64,000 bases of DNA from Chloroflexota bacterium (GCA_013388685.1 JACAET010000050.1:1-64000), one strand, 5' to 3'. Shown: positions 40,475 to 49,284, numbered from the stretch's first letter. Numbers and translations: made by a program. Notes: a model not told the origin generated them from the sequence alone.

Positions 40475-41218
40475 CTACTCCGTTTGGATGGGCGGGAAGT
40501 GGATGTCCGGGTGGTTCGGGAAGGCGAGGTTAACCAAAGCCGCCCAGGGGATGCCCACAGCGAGGGGCAGGAAGCATGCCAGGACGCCGTGCCAGAGTTT
40601 TGGCGGCTGCGCGCCGCGCTCGGTTGGAATGGTGTAGGCGGGTAAATAGACCATCAGACCATAAACGAAGATCCACAAGGCGAATTCGTTCAAGTGTTCC
40701 CAGCCAAAGGTGAATGCTTCGGCAAAGAGTCCGTTCAGCCCGGTCAGCAGGAACACCCAAAACGGTTTGAAATCGTAGCGTTTCAACAGCCATGCCCAGG
40801 TAATGAACCACGGCACGAAGACGATGACGCTGTGATGCAGGATGACATCGAAATAATTGGCGGAAGCGGTGATGTATGCCTCACCGACTTGCACGCCGAA
40901 CAGAGGCGCAAGGTTGGTCATGAGCGTGGTGATCGCTTCCTCGGTCATTGCCAGCAGGGTGGCAAAAAGGACAAACTTGACCTGCCAGTGGAGCGGGATT
41001 TTCAAAACAAGGGTTTTGACACGCTCGCGGAAGAGATACATCAGCCCGCCGCCGACCCATACCCACAGCACGATCAAACCCAGCCCCATGCCGATGACTG
41101 CCCGAAAGACCTTGTTCCCCGCTGCGGCAACGTAGACCAGGCTCGTGATGAGAATCAGCCAAAGTCCGAGAAGCAGGATGAAGGTCGTTTTGAGGCGCTG
41201 CGGCGTTCGAGTTGTCAT
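40475..41218 (-). CDS. hypothetical integral membrane protein
   Basis: 247 residues from the ATG at 41218, overlapping the stop of the upstream gene (ATGA). About six hydrophobic segments are visible (TFILLLGLWLILITSLVYVA, VIGMGLGLIVLWVWVGGGLM, LLAMTEEAITTLMTN, VIVFVPWFITWAWLL, VFLLTGLNGLFAEAFTFGWE). Conserved-looking polar residues within helices (TEEAITT, AEAFTFGWEH) suggest a transport or enzymatic role, but no family is recognised. It is 3 nt upstream of the glycosidase-like gene. Confidence 0.65.
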   Translation of the reverse strand: MTTRTPQRLKTTFILLLGLWLILITSLVYVAAAGNKVFRAVIGMGLGLIVLWVWVGGGLMYLFRERVKTLVLKIPLHWQVKFVLFATLLAMTEEAITTLMTNLAPLFGVQVGEAYITASANYFDVILHHSVIVFVPWFITWAWLLKRYDFKPFWVFLLTGLNGLFAEAFTFGWEHLNEFALWIFVYGLMVYLPAYTIPTERGAQPPKLWHGVLACFLPLAVGIPWAALVNLAFPNHPDIHFPPIQTE

Positions 41219-42225
41219 GGCGATTTCCCGCGTAGAAATACGGCGGTGATACCCATGCCGAAACCGGCACATCCCAGAATCCCCCCCTGAATGACCACAG
41301 GGTTGAGTATCTGTTTCGAAATTGCGCCGACCGTTTCCTCCAAGGCGGAAATCAAACTCTCCGGTAGAAAGCCTGCCTGGCTTTGGATCACCGCCCGAAT
41401 GACAAGACCAAGCAGGGGCGAGCCGATCAGGGCGGTCACTGCGCCGACTGTGCCGATGGCAAGCAAAGGATAGCCCCACCATTTCAGCCAGTCCGTGAAG
41501 TTGCGGACGGCGAGCGCCGTCAGTGCAATCAAAAATAGCACAGGTAGGATCGGCGATAGTGTCATGACCAGCCGAACGCTGTTCAAGCGTAGGCGCGGAT
41601 CATCTTGCGGGGTGCTGTTTTCAGCGGAAAGCAGAACGACCCGATCGGGTATGGCGGTTGCCATGACTTGTACTTGTGAAGTGAGCATGGGGGTGATCAG
41701 CCCCATCATTTCCGCGGGCGGCTTGCACAGGGCGACCTCCCCGCTGAAAAAGCCCATGCCCATTTGCAGGAGTTGCTCCAGCGTGCAATCCGGCTGGGCG
41801 TTGATGAGGCGCACGGCAAGTTCCGCGCCTGCCGGTCCTGCCAGGCGGTTTTTGATAGGGAGCAGGGAGACGGATACGGTATCCGTTTGGTTGTTCAGGT
41901 AGGCGAATATCGAATTCAGGGCATCTTCCGAGAGCATTTTCAAGTCGTCCGGCGGCAACAGTTCTGCAATCGCCGTCTCCAGATCCGCGGGCGACAGGGT
42001 TTTCAGGAAGGGATCTGTATCCGGGTCCTTTGCAATGGCTGTGTGCAGTGCGCCCGCCAGAATTGCGGGGATGCGCGTGTACAGATTTTGACGCTCGAAC
42101 GCCTGCTGGAACGTCTCCGCGGAAAAAGCCCGGCGTTCGATGTTGAACAGCAGAAGCGCCGCCGCCCCTGAAAGGACGAGCATGACGGCGCAACACCAGG
42201 TGAGGAATGTTCGAATCGTTTTCAT
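41215..42225 (-). CDS. hypothetical membrane protein
   Basis: 336 residues. An N-terminal helix (CCAVMLVLSGAAALLLFNIE) is followed by an extracytoplasmic domain of about 200 residues with SAETFQQAFERQNLYTRIPA, IAELLPPDDLKMLSEDALNS and ALCKPPAEMMGLITPMLTSQ. Three hydrophobic segments near the C-terminus follow (LVMTLSPILPVLFLIALTAL, WWGYPLLAIGTVGAVTALIG, GGILGCAGFGMGITAVFL). The layout, a loop between distant helices, recalls sensor or permease-like proteins. Function unknown. It is coupled by 4-nt overlaps with both neighbours. Confidence 0.65.
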   Translation of the reverse strand: MKTIRTFLTWCCAVMLVLSGAAALLLFNIERRAFSAETFQQAFERQNLYTRIPAILAGALHTAIAKDPDTDPFLKTLSPADLETAIAELLPPDDLKMLSEDALNSIFAYLNNQTDTVSVSLLPIKNRLAGPAGAELAVRLINAQPDCTLEQLLQMGMGFFSGEVALCKPPAEMMGLITPMLTSQVQVMATAIPDRVVLLSAENSTPQDDPRLRLNSVRLVMTLSPILPVLFLIALTALAVRNFTDWLKWWGYPLLAIGTVGAVTALIGSPLLGLVIRAVIQSQAGFLPESLISALEETVGAISKQILNPVVIQGGILGCAGFGMGITAVFLRGKSP

Positions 42226-44201
42226 TGGGCGCTGGCAATCTCGATGTAGTCTTTTGTCACCGCTTCAGCCTCCGAGGCGCCGAGCAGGGCGAGCAGTTCA
42301 CTGACCAGGTGCGCCTTGTTCTGGGCGTCTTTGCGGCTCCAGGTGCGGCTTTTGATTTCGATGAAGTAGCCGAGCGGCGGCGCGGTTACGTTATCGAGGT
42401 TGATGTAAAACTCGGTGTCTTTGTATTTAATCAGCCAGCGCAGGCGGTCTTTTTCGATGTTGACTTCGGAGGCGGGTTTGAAGTATTCGCGGTAAAAGCG
42501 CAGGGAATTGGCGGCGGGCGCCAGGAAGCGGCTGCGGGAGAGAAGCACGTCGTTGGCAAATTCGCCTTCGCGCAGGACGCCAATCAGCGTGAGACGGGCG
42601 CGCACGTTGGTGACGTTGCCTTTGTCGTCCACGAAATCGTCCTCGCGGAAGCGCAGCCTGCCTTGTGACGGGTCAGCGAAGTGGAAGTAGGTATCGTGCT
42701 GACGGTAATGCCGTTCGTACAGGATGTCTATCTCGTCCCGCATCAATGCCTGGATGATGAGGCTGGGTTCGGCAATTTTGACTTTTACTTGTACCTCGAA
42801 GGATTCCTCTTCCATCGAGCCGCCGAGGGCGATGAGTTTCGACAGCACCGATTGTTCGCGTTCGATGAGGAAGGCGTCTATCTTCTTTGCGATGTCCGCC
42901 GCCTGGGTGAGGAGGTCCGCTTCGTTGAGGGTGAGCAGATGGCGGTTGCGCATGACCCATTTGCCGTTGATCATCACGTCGCTCACGTCGGTGGATTTGC
43001 CGGCATAGACGATTTGTGCGTAGGTGTTCTCGGCAGAGCGGCGGAAGGCGGGGGAGTTGTGGACCGGGCTGAGGTCGAGCAGGATCAGGTCGGCGCGGCG
43101 GCCGGGGGTGAGGGAGCCGGTCCAATGTCCGAGATGAAGCGCCTGTGCGCCGAGCCGCGTGCCCATGAGCAGGGCTTGCGAGGCGGGCAGGGAGGTGGGG
43201 TCATTGGTCACGGCTTTGGCGATGAAGGCGGCAAGGCGCACTTCTTCGAACATGTCGAGGTCGTTGTTCGAGGCGGGACCGTCTGTGCCGATGCCGACGT
43301 TGAGTCCGATGGCGAGCATTTTGACCACCGGCGCAAACCCCGAGGCGAGTTTGAGATTGGAGGAGGGGTTGTGCGAGACGCCTGCGCCCGCGTGATGAAG
43401 GGTGCGGATTTCGCCCGCGTCTATGTGAACGCAGTGGGCGGCGATGACTTTGGCTTCGAGCAGTCCCTGTTTTTTGACGTAGGGGATGACCGGCATGCCT
43501 TCGTCGCGGCGCATGTTTTCGACTTCGAGCGCGGTTTCGGAGAGGTGGATGTGCAGCGGCACGTCGAATTCTTTGGCGAGTTCGGCGGTTTCGCGCAGGA
43601 TTTCGGCGGTGGTGGTGTAGGGGGCGTGCGGCGCAATGGAGGGGACGATGAGGGGGTGGTCTTTCCAGCGCTGGATGAAGCCGCGTGCCTGTTCCATGCC
43701 GTCTTCGTAGGATTTCGCGTCGGGGGTTGGGAATTTGAGGATGGACTGCCCGCAGACGGCGCGCATGCCTGCCTGGGCGGCGGCTTTGGCAACCTCCTCT
43801 TCGTAGAAGTACATGTCGTTGAAGGTTGTCACGCCGCTGCGGATGAGTTCGGCGCAGGCGATTGAAGTGCCGAGCGCAACGAATTCGCGCGTGGCGAACG
43901 CGCGCTCGACGGGCCACATGTAGCCCTGCAGCCAGACGTCGAGGCGCAGGTCGTCGGCGATGCCGCGCAGCAGGGTCATGGGGACGTGGGTGTGGGCATT
44001 GACCAGCCCGGGCATGAGCACTTTGCCCTGGCAGTCAAGGGTTTCCGCGGCGGTGTATTCCCTTTTGATTTCGTCCTCGGATCCCACGGCGAGGATGCTG
44101 TCGCCTTTCACGGCAAGGGCGCCAGGGTTGTATTGGGTGAGGTGTTCATCCATGGTGAGGATGTGGGCGTTTACGAAGAGGGTGTCGGCTTGTTGGGTCA
44201 T
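42222..44201 (-). CDS. amidohydrolase (MTA/SAH deaminase-like) fused to a CYTH-like domain
   Basis: 659 residues. Residues 1-450 are a metal amidohydrolase of the S-adenosylhomocysteine/methylthioadenosine deaminase type: GLVNAHTHVPMTLLRGIADD (His70, His72), PLHIHLSETALEVENMRRDE (His217, His219), AAHCVHID (His256) and NVGIGTDGPASNNDLDMFEE (Asp307). Residues about 466-655 resemble a CYTH (CyaB/thiamine-triphosphatase) domain: EESFEVQVKVKIAEPSLIIQ, HDTYFHF, GRLRFREDD, LRWLIKYKD and GYFIEIKSRTW. The usual ExExK is altered to EVQVKVK. The frame is continuous, so it is a real fusion, not two genes. The substrate of either half is uncertain. Confidence 0.8.
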   Translation of the reverse strand: MTQQADTLFVNAHILTMDEHLTQYNPGALAVKGDSILAVGSEDEIKREYTAAETLDCQGKVLMPGLVNAHTHVPMTLLRGIADDLRLDVWLQGYMWPVERAFATREFVALGTSIACAELIRSGVTTFNDMYFYEEEVAKAAAQAGMRAVCGQSILKFPTPDAKSYEDGMEQARGFIQRWKDHPLIVPSIAPHAPYTTTAEILRETAELAKEFDVPLHIHLSETALEVENMRRDEGMPVIPYVKKQGLLEAKVIAAHCVHIDAGEIRTLHHAGAGVSHNPSSNLKLASGFAPVVKMLAIGLNVGIGTDGPASNNDLDMFEEVRLAAFIAKAVTNDPTSLPASQALLMGTRLGAQALHLGHWTGSLTPGRRADLILLDLSPVHNSPAFRRSAENTYAQIVYAGKSTDVSDVMINGKWVMRNRHLLTLNEADLLTQAADIAKKIDAFLIEREQSVLSKLIALGGSMEEESFEVQVKVKIAEPSLIIQALMRDEIDILYERHYRQHDTYFHFADPSQGRLRFREDDFVDDKGNVTNVRARLTLIGVLREGEFANDVLLSRSRFLAPAANSLRFYREYFKPASEVNIEKDRLRWLIKYKDTEFYINLDNVTAPPLGYFIEIKSRTWSRKDAQNKAHLVSELLALLGASEAEAVTKDYIEIASAQ

Positions 44202-44243
44202 GCGTTCTCCTGTGGAGGTCGGTCCAAAAAATGCTCAGCGGCA

Positions 44244-44286
44244 GGGATAAGATGTCTGTCGGCGTACGAGAGCGCCTTTTACGCGA
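44244..44286. repeat. MITE-like element, family C, truncated copy
   Basis: Reads GGGATAAGATGTCTGTCGG then CGTACGAGAGCGCCTTTTAC. It matches the left half of the element at 46433-46533 (GGGATAAG...TGTCTGACGCTAGAGAGCGTC...TTTACGC). The right half is missing. It lies in the 91-nt gap between the M14 peptidase and the fusion gene. Confidence 0.5.
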
Positions 44287-44292
44287 TTTTTG

Positions 44293-45261
44293 TTACGGCA
44301 CAAAGTTCAAGAATATCTTGAGGGCTTCGAGGTTTTGCTTGAAATCGGTGTCTTTGTGGTTGGTGAGTTCCATATCCACCGCCGCGCCGACACCGTTTTC
44401 CACAGCCCAATCGGCGAGGGTGCCGGTGTATTCGCAGCCGGTGTCAACGGGCGGGTAGGGATAGCCAGTGACTTTGGCAAGCGCTTTTGCCAGGCGGATG
44501 GAATCCGGTTCCCACGGGTCGCCGCCGGGGAAGATGCCCAGCGCCGCGCTGTGATAACTGATGACTGCCTGAAGGTCGTGCGTGGAGATGAAACTCATCA
44601 CGGCGCGGGTTTCGGGTTCCGAACCGCCGTAGGTGCCGCCGGTGGTGGGTCGGTAAATCCAGCATCCGTCGCGATTCCAGTCGGCGGTCCAGTTACGGGA
44701 AGGGAAATTACGGTTGAGGTCTACGCCGCGGTTGTTGACGCGCCCATCCACGCCGTCCGAGCGGGCTTCTGCATCCGGGTTCATGTTGCGGATGATGTAA
44801 AGCGTCGCGTCATCCGGTATGATTTCGGGGTGGTCAATGATGTAGCGGATGAGTTCGTTTGCCAGCCCGATGGTGTTGCCTTCGTAGCCGCCGTGAATAC
44901 CTGCCACGATCAGATACTCGCGTTCTCCGCTGCCGAAGGTGTATACGTCAATGGGACGCCCGCCGTGCGATAGGCCGATGACGTTCGAGGGTTGTCCGTG
45001 GTTGAGGATGAACGGGGTGGGCGTTTCATAGACCGGTACGGTGGAGTAGGGATTCGGAGTCAGTGTAGGCAGGAAGTAGATTGTCGGCGGAATTTTTGGG
45101 GTTGGCGCTGCGCGCGGAGATTCCGCCAGGGCGTTTGCGGCGGAGGCGCGCTGACCGTTGATATAAAAAATGCCGCCGGCGAGCAGGCAAAGAACCACGA
45201 CCGCGTTCGTTCCCCAAATGGCATATACCCAGGAAGGGGAGACGCGCTTCTTACGCGGCAT
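44293..45261 (-). CDS. M14 family zinc carboxypeptidase, membrane-anchored
   Basis: 322 residues. A single N-terminal helix (VYAIWGTNAVVVLCLLAGGI) anchors it, and a Pro/Thr linker follows (FLPTLTPNPYSTVPVYETPT). The catalytic domain has IVAGIHGGYEGNTIGLANEL (HxxE zinc ligands), DGVDGRVNNRGVDLNRNFPS (RxxNPN-like substrate motif), AVISYHSAALGIFPGG (third zinc His) and GVGAAVDMELTNHKDTDFKQ (catalytic Glu). It probably trims peptides or peptidoglycan stems outside the cell. It overlaps the cinA stop by 11 nt, so the two are co-transcribed. Confidence 0.9.
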   Translation of the reverse strand: MPRKKRVSPSWVYAIWGTNAVVVLCLLAGGIFYINGQRASAANALAESPRAAPTPKIPPTIYFLPTLTPNPYSTVPVYETPTPFILNHGQPSNVIGLSHGGRPIDVYTFGSGEREYLIVAGIHGGYEGNTIGLANELIRYIIDHPEIIPDDATLYIIRNMNPDAEARSDGVDGRVNNRGVDLNRNFPSRNWTADWNRDGCWIYRPTTGGTYGGSEPETRAVMSFISTHDLQAVISYHSAALGIFPGGDPWEPDSIRLAKALAKVTGYPYPPVDTGCEYTGTLADWAVENGVGAAVDMELTNHKDTDFKQNLEALKIFLNFVP

Positions 45262-46399
45262 GTTCCTCCAGGGCGGCGGTGCGGAGCCAGTTCAGCGCCA
45301 GGTTGACCGACCAGCGCGGCAGACTGCGCGGCGGTCCGCCGTAGGTGATGCGGTGGGTCTTCTCGCCGTGCGGGGTGATGAGCGCCATTTCGGCGGCGCG
45401 TTCGTCCGGGTAGAGGGCGACGCCGAGGGCGATGTCTGCGCGGGAGTCGGCTCGGGCGGCGCGTAAGGTGTCCAGCAGGGCGGCAGGCTCGAGGTCTGAC
45501 AGGGAGGCGGTGTGTGGAATTTTTCGTGCGAGCAGTCCATCCAGCCCGGATTCGATGGCGGTCAGTGTCCAGCCGCGTTTTGCCACTGCATTGAGAGCCG
45601 CATCCTCCAGCCGGTCTTCGTCGGCTCCGAAGATGTGGTCTCCAAGTCTTTGGCGCACCTGTTTTTCCACTTCGGCGATCATGGTGTCGGCTTCGGCTTC
45701 GCTGTGCGCTTTGGCGGCGATGCGGACATCCACGACGCCGGTATGTGCCGCGAGTCCCACAGTGGGGTTGCTGAGGGTTTCGAGGTCGCCGATCTGTTCG
45801 TCAATCATGCCCTCGCCAAGCCCGGCGCAATGCAAAATGCGGACTTTGATGATTTCGTTCAGGTCGAAGCGCCGCTGGAGATAGGGGATGATGGATTCGT
45901 GCAGGATGTGTTCCATTTCGTTGGGGACGCCGGGCAGGGAGATGACTGCTTTTACCCCGGCTCCGGGTGAGGGGTACTCGACGATGAAGCAGGGCGCGGT
46001 GCCGACCGGGTTTGGCACGCCGATGGCGCCCTGGGGGACGTAAGCCTGCCGCTTCTGGTTTTCGGAGGGCTTGCGCCCGTAGCGCGAGACGACTTCGACC
46101 ACCTGCCGCCACAGGTCTTCGCGGAATTCGGTCTCCACGCCGACTGCTTTCGCGACCGCCTCGCGCGTCGGGTCGTCCACGGTGGGACCGAGCCCACCCG
46201 TGGTGATGACGATGTCGGCGCGGCGCAGGGAGTTGCGGATGGCATCGGCAATGCGTTCGACGTTGTCGCCGATGGTGATGGTGCGGTACAGGTCAATGCC
46301 AAGACCGCGCAGGGTGCGGGCGATGTAGCGCGTGTTGGTATCCACGATTTCGCCAAGGAGAATTTCGGTTCCGATGGTGATGATTTCTGCAGAGGGCAT
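45251..46399 (-). CDS. cinA: CinA family protein (MoCF domain, degenerate CinA-C)
   Basis: 382 residues. The N-terminal MoCF-biosynthesis domain is well conserved: IITIGTEILLGEIVDTNTRY, then DIVITTGGLGPTVDDPTREA and VEYPSPGAGVKAVISLPGVP, followed by GIGDNVERIADAI-like text (TIGDNVERIADAIRNSL). The middle part has FDLNEIIKVRILHCAGLGEG. The C-terminal CinA-C region, normally an NMN amidohydrolase, is shortened and lacks a recognisable GxxSC-type catalytic serine region (AIESGLDGLLARKIPHTASL). Pyrophosphatase activity may remain. It is the first gene of the long co-oriented group. Confidence 0.82.
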   Translation of the reverse strand: MPSAEIITIGTEILLGEIVDTNTRYIARTLRGLGIDLYRTITIGDNVERIADAIRNSLRRADIVITTGGLGPTVDDPTREAVAKAVGVETEFREDLWRQVVEVVSRYGRKPSENQKRQAYVPQGAIGVPNPVGTAPCFIVEYPSPGAGVKAVISLPGVPNEMEHILHESIIPYLQRRFDLNEIIKVRILHCAGLGEGMIDEQIGDLETLSNPTVGLAAHTGVVDVRIAAKAHSEAEADTMIAEVEKQVRQRLGDHIFGADEDRLEDAALNAVAKRGWTLTAIESGLDGLLARKIPHTASLSDLEPAALLDTLRAARADSRADIALGVALYPDERAAEMALITPHGEKTHRITYGGPPRSLPRWSVNLALNWLRTAALEEHAA

Positions 46400-46432
46400 A
46401 AGTTTCTGTTTTGAACACGTTAAACTAACGTC

Positions 46433-46533
46433 AGTTCGGGATAAGGAAAAAAGGCATGCTGTCTGACGCTAGAGAGCGTCGTTTACGCAGGCGTAGGGAA
46501 CGTTCTCTAACGTCCACTCGCTTATTCCGAATT
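46433..46533. repeat. MITE-like element, family C, complete copy
   Basis: The left end TTCGGGATAAG (46435-46445) and the right end CTTATTCCGAA (46521-46531) are inverted repeats with one mismatch. The core reads ACGCTAGAGAGCGTCGTTTA then CGCAGGCGTAGGGAACGTTC, close to the core of the family A element at 30643. It fills the gap upstream of cinA; no gene lies in 46400-46537. Confidence 0.6.
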
Positions 46534-46537
46534 CAAG

Positions 46538-47692
46538 TCAAACTACATTGTACTCTTTTATTGGTCTTCCCTGTTCGAAGCGGGCGAGGTCGAGCATCGA
46601 AACATCTATGGTCGAGAATGCGCCGTCCAGGATGAATTCGCTGATGAGTTTGCCGGAGACGGGTCCGTGCATGAAGCCGTGCCCTGAAAACCCCGCGCAG
46701 ACGAGAAAGCCTTCCACAGGCGTTGCGCCATAGATGGGGTGAGCGTCGGGCGTCACTTCGTACAGTCCCGCCCAGTGCGCGGCGCGGCGGGCGCGTTCGA
46801 GGAGCGGCATGCGCTCGATGGCGGCTTCGAGGTTGGTCAACTCCCATGTCTCGTCCACGCGCTGGTCGAAGCCGGGCGTTTCATGCGGGTTGCTCATGCC
46901 AACCAGCAGACCTTCGCCTTCGCGGTGAAAATAGAGCGACTGGGAGAAGTCAATTACAAAGGGGAAGCCGGCGGGGATTTCGGGAAGCGGCGTCGTGGTG
47001 AACATTTGCCGGCGGATGGGCTGGATGGGGAGGCGGACGCCCGCCATCTGACCGATTTGCCCCGCCCAGGCGCCCGCCGCGTTGACGACGGTGCGCGTCT
47101 GGATGACGCCCCGGCTTGTTTCCACGCCTTCGACCTTGCCTCCGCTGATGCGTATTCCCGTCACCTCCGCGTTGGGTATGGCTTTTACCCCCAGCCTTTG
47201 CGCTGCGTTGAGGTAGCCCATCACCACGCTGTTGGGGTCAACGAGTCCGTCCTTCTGGTGGAAGGTGCCGGCGAGGGCGTCATCGAAGCGCATGAGCGGC
47301 AGGCGGGCGCGGATTTCGCCGCCGCTCAACAATTCCGTTTGCACGCCGAGGCGGTTTTGCAATTCGACATTGCGGCGGAAGGCGGCGGCATCCTGTTCGG
47401 TGGTTGCCACCAGCAGGTAACCGCACTGACGGTAGTTTACGTCCTGTCCGATTTCCTCCTTGAAGCGTTCGAACATGGGCAGGCTGGCAAGCGACAGCCT
47501 GATGTTGATTTCGGTAGAGAATTGATAGCGCACGCCGCCGGCGCAGCGTCCGGTGGACCCTGTCCCGAAGTATGCTTCTTTTTCGAGCAGGACCAGGTTG
47601 CGGGTCCCGCGTGAGGCGAGATGCCAGGCAATGCCGGCGCCCATCACGCCGCCGCCGATGATGACAATGTCTGCTGTAGGGGGAACGTCCAT
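46538..47692 (-). CDS. FAD-dependent amine oxidase (sarcosine oxidase beta-like)
   Basis: 384 residues. The N-terminal FAD-binding Rossmann motif is ADIVIIGGGVMGAGIAWHLA, followed by LVLLEKEAYFGTGSTGRCAG. The DAO-superfamily C-terminal motif is VCAGFSGHGFMHGPVSGKLI, and TPDAHPIYGATPVEGFLV is typical of sarcosine oxidase beta and related N-methyl amino acid oxidases. No covalent-FAD or second-subunit gene is next to it. It follows the liv operon terminator by 20 nt and its start lacks a strong Shine-Dalgarno. A substrate such as sarcosine or proline-like amines is inference. Confidence 0.85.
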   Translation of the reverse strand: MDVPPTADIVIIGGGVMGAGIAWHLASRGTRNLVLLEKEAYFGTGSTGRCAGGVRYQFSTEINIRLSLASLPMFERFKEEIGQDVNYRQCGYLLVATTEQDAAAFRRNVELQNRLGVQTELLSGGEIRARLPLMRFDDALAGTFHQKDGLVDPNSVVMGYLNAAQRLGVKAIPNAEVTGIRISGGKVEGVETSRGVIQTRTVVNAAGAWAGQIGQMAGVRLPIQPIRRQMFTTTPLPEIPAGFPFVIDFSQSLYFHREGEGLLVGMSNPHETPGFDQRVDETWELTNLEAAIERMPLLERARRAAHWAGLYEVTPDAHPIYGATPVEGFLVCAGFSGHGFMHGPVSGKLISEFILDGAFSTIDVSMLDLARFEQGRPIKEYNVV

Positions 47693-47712
47693 GTGGTTTC
47701 AGATATTTATAA

Positions 47713-47744
47713 AGAAACCCGCTTTCGGGGGAAAACGGGTTTCT
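47713..47744 (-). terminator. terminator of the liv operon
   Basis: AGAAACCCG and CGGGTTTCT pair around a GC-rich loop on the minus strand, followed by TTATAAAT. It lies 20 nt after the livF stop and before the amine-oxidase gene. Confidence 0.75.
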
Positions 47745-47765
47745 GCGCGGCGAGGTTGCGGGTGG

Positions 47766-48482
47766 TTACTCGATGCCCAGATAGGTCTTTTTCACCATCT
47801 CGTTCTTTTTGAGTTTTTCCGCCGAGTCGGTCAGGACAATGGCGCCCGTTTGAAGAACGTAGCCGCGGTGGGCGATGGAGAGCGCCATTTGGGCGTTTTG
47901 TTCGATGAGGAGGATGGTGACGCCTTCCTTGTTGAGTTTCTGGATGATGTCGAAGATGAGTTCGACGAGGACGGGCGCAAGACCCATGGAGGGTTCGTCG
48001 AGCATGAGGATGCGGGGGTGCTGCATCAAGCCGCGCCCGATGGCGAGCATTTGCTGTTCGCCGCCTGAGAGCGTGCCGCCGTATTGGTCTATGCGTTCGC
48101 GCAGACGCGGGAAGAGTTCGAAGACCTGTTCCATGCGGGCGGCATTCTTGGCGGGGTCGTCAATGGTGAATGCGCCCATTTCGAGGTTCTCGCGCACGGT
48201 CAGTTTGGGGAAGATGCCGCGTCCTTCTGGAACGTGACCCACGCCCGCCGCCACGACCAGATGCGGCTCGAGGTGGGTGATGTCTTTCCCGTCCAGTTTG
48301 ATGGTGCCGTGACGGGGATGCAGAAGCCCGGAGATGGTGCGCAGGGTGGTGCTTTTGCCGGCGCCGTTTGCACCGATGAGAGAGACGATTTCACCTTCCT
48401 CCACATACAGGGAGATGCCTTTCAGGGCGTGGATGTGTCCGTAATAGGAGTGGACATTTTCGACTTCGAGTATTTTTCCCAT
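47766..48482 (-). CDS. livF: branched-chain amino acid ABC transporter ATP-binding protein LivF
   Basis: 238 residues. Walker A is LIGANGAGKSTTLRTISGLL, the signature is YGGTLSGGEQQMLAIGRGLM and Walker B is HPRILMLDEPSMGLAPVLVE. GHVPEGRGIFPKLTVRENLE is characteristic of LivF. It powers uptake of leucine, isoleucine, valine or amides with LivG. It lies 10 nt after livG in the livKHMGF operon. Confidence 0.96.
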   Translation of the reverse strand: MGKILEVENVHSYYGHIHALKGISLYVEEGEIVSLIGANGAGKSTTLRTISGLLHPRHGTIKLDGKDITHLEPHLVVAAGVGHVPEGRGIFPKLTVRENLEMGAFTIDDPAKNAARMEQVFELFPRLRERIDQYGGTLSGGEQQMLAIGRGLMQHPRILMLDEPSMGLAPVLVELIFDIIQKLNKEGVTILLIEQNAQMALSIAHRGYVLQTGAIVLTDSAEKLKKNEMVKKTYLGIE

Positions 48483-48492
48483 GCGGATGCTC

Positions 48493-49272
48493 CTATGCCT
48501 GTGCGGCGGCGGCTTCGCGTCCCAGGTACGCTTCGATCACACGCTGGTTGCTGCGAATTTGGGCAGGCGTGCCTTCGGCGATTTTTTCGCCGTAGTCCAT
48601 TACGCTGATGCGTTCGGAGATGTTCATGACCACGCGCATATCATGTTCGATGAGCAGAACCGTGATGCCCTTCTCGTCGCGGATGCGGCGGAAGAGTTTG
48701 ATGGCTTCCTCGGTTTCATTCGGGTTCATGCCGGCGGTGGGTTCGTCGAGCAGGATGAGGGTCGGGTTTGCGGCGAGGGCGCGGGCGATTTCGATGCGGC
48801 GCTGTCCGCCGTAGGGGAGGTTGCGCGCCAGCTCGTTGCCCACGTTCTTCAAGCCGACGTAGTCCATCAATTCCCTGGCTTTTGCTTCGGCTTCGGCTTC
48901 CTCTTTGTGGAACGCCTTCGTGCGGAAAAGAGCATCGGTGCCGCGCTGTTTCAATTGAGTGTGCATGCCGACCAGAATGTTCTCGATGACGGTCATGCTC
49001 CCGAACAGGCGGATGTTTTGGAAGGTGCGGGCGATGCCTCGTTCCGCCACCTGATCGGGGCGCAGACCGACGAGGGAGTGTCCGTTGAATTCGATGGCGC
49101 CTTCCTCCGGTTTGTAGATACCGGTGAGGGTGTTGAAGAAGGTGGTCTTCCCCGCGCCGTTCGGACCAATGATGCTGGCAATCTGTCCTTCTTCCAGCAC
49201 AAAATTCATTTTATTGACAGCGGTCAAGCCGCCAAAGCGTTTGATGACGTCGGTGGTTTTCAATAGAGACAT
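48493..49272 (-). CDS. livG: branched-chain amino acid ABC transporter ATP-binding protein LivG
   Basis: 259 residues. Walker A is IIGPNGAGKTTFFNTLTGIY, the signature LPYGGQRRIEIARALAANPT, and Walker B ILLDEPTAGMNPNETEEAIK. The insertion NGHSLVGLRPDQVAERGIAR followed by TFQNIRLFGSMTVIENILVG is typical of LivG. It pairs with LivF. It starts 12 nt after the livM stop. Confidence 0.96.
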   Translation of the reverse strand: MSLLKTTDVIKRFGGLTAVNKMNFVLEEGQIASIIGPNGAGKTTFFNTLTGIYKPEEGAIEFNGHSLVGLRPDQVAERGIARTFQNIRLFGSMTVIENILVGMHTQLKQRGTDALFRTKAFHKEEAEAEAKARELMDYVGLKNVGNELARNLPYGGQRRIEIARALAANPTLILLDEPTAGMNPNETEEAIKLFRRIRDEKGITVLLIEHDMRVVMNISERISVMDYGEKIAEGTPAQIRSNQRVIEAYLGREAAAAQA

Positions 49273-49284
49273 GGGGCACTTCCG

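Noticed and set aside
42681..43865. A 394-codon plus-strand frame antisense to the amidohydrolase fusion
   Set aside because: It is a shadow of codon bias in the real minus-strand gene, with glycine/valine-rich text and no recognisable domain.
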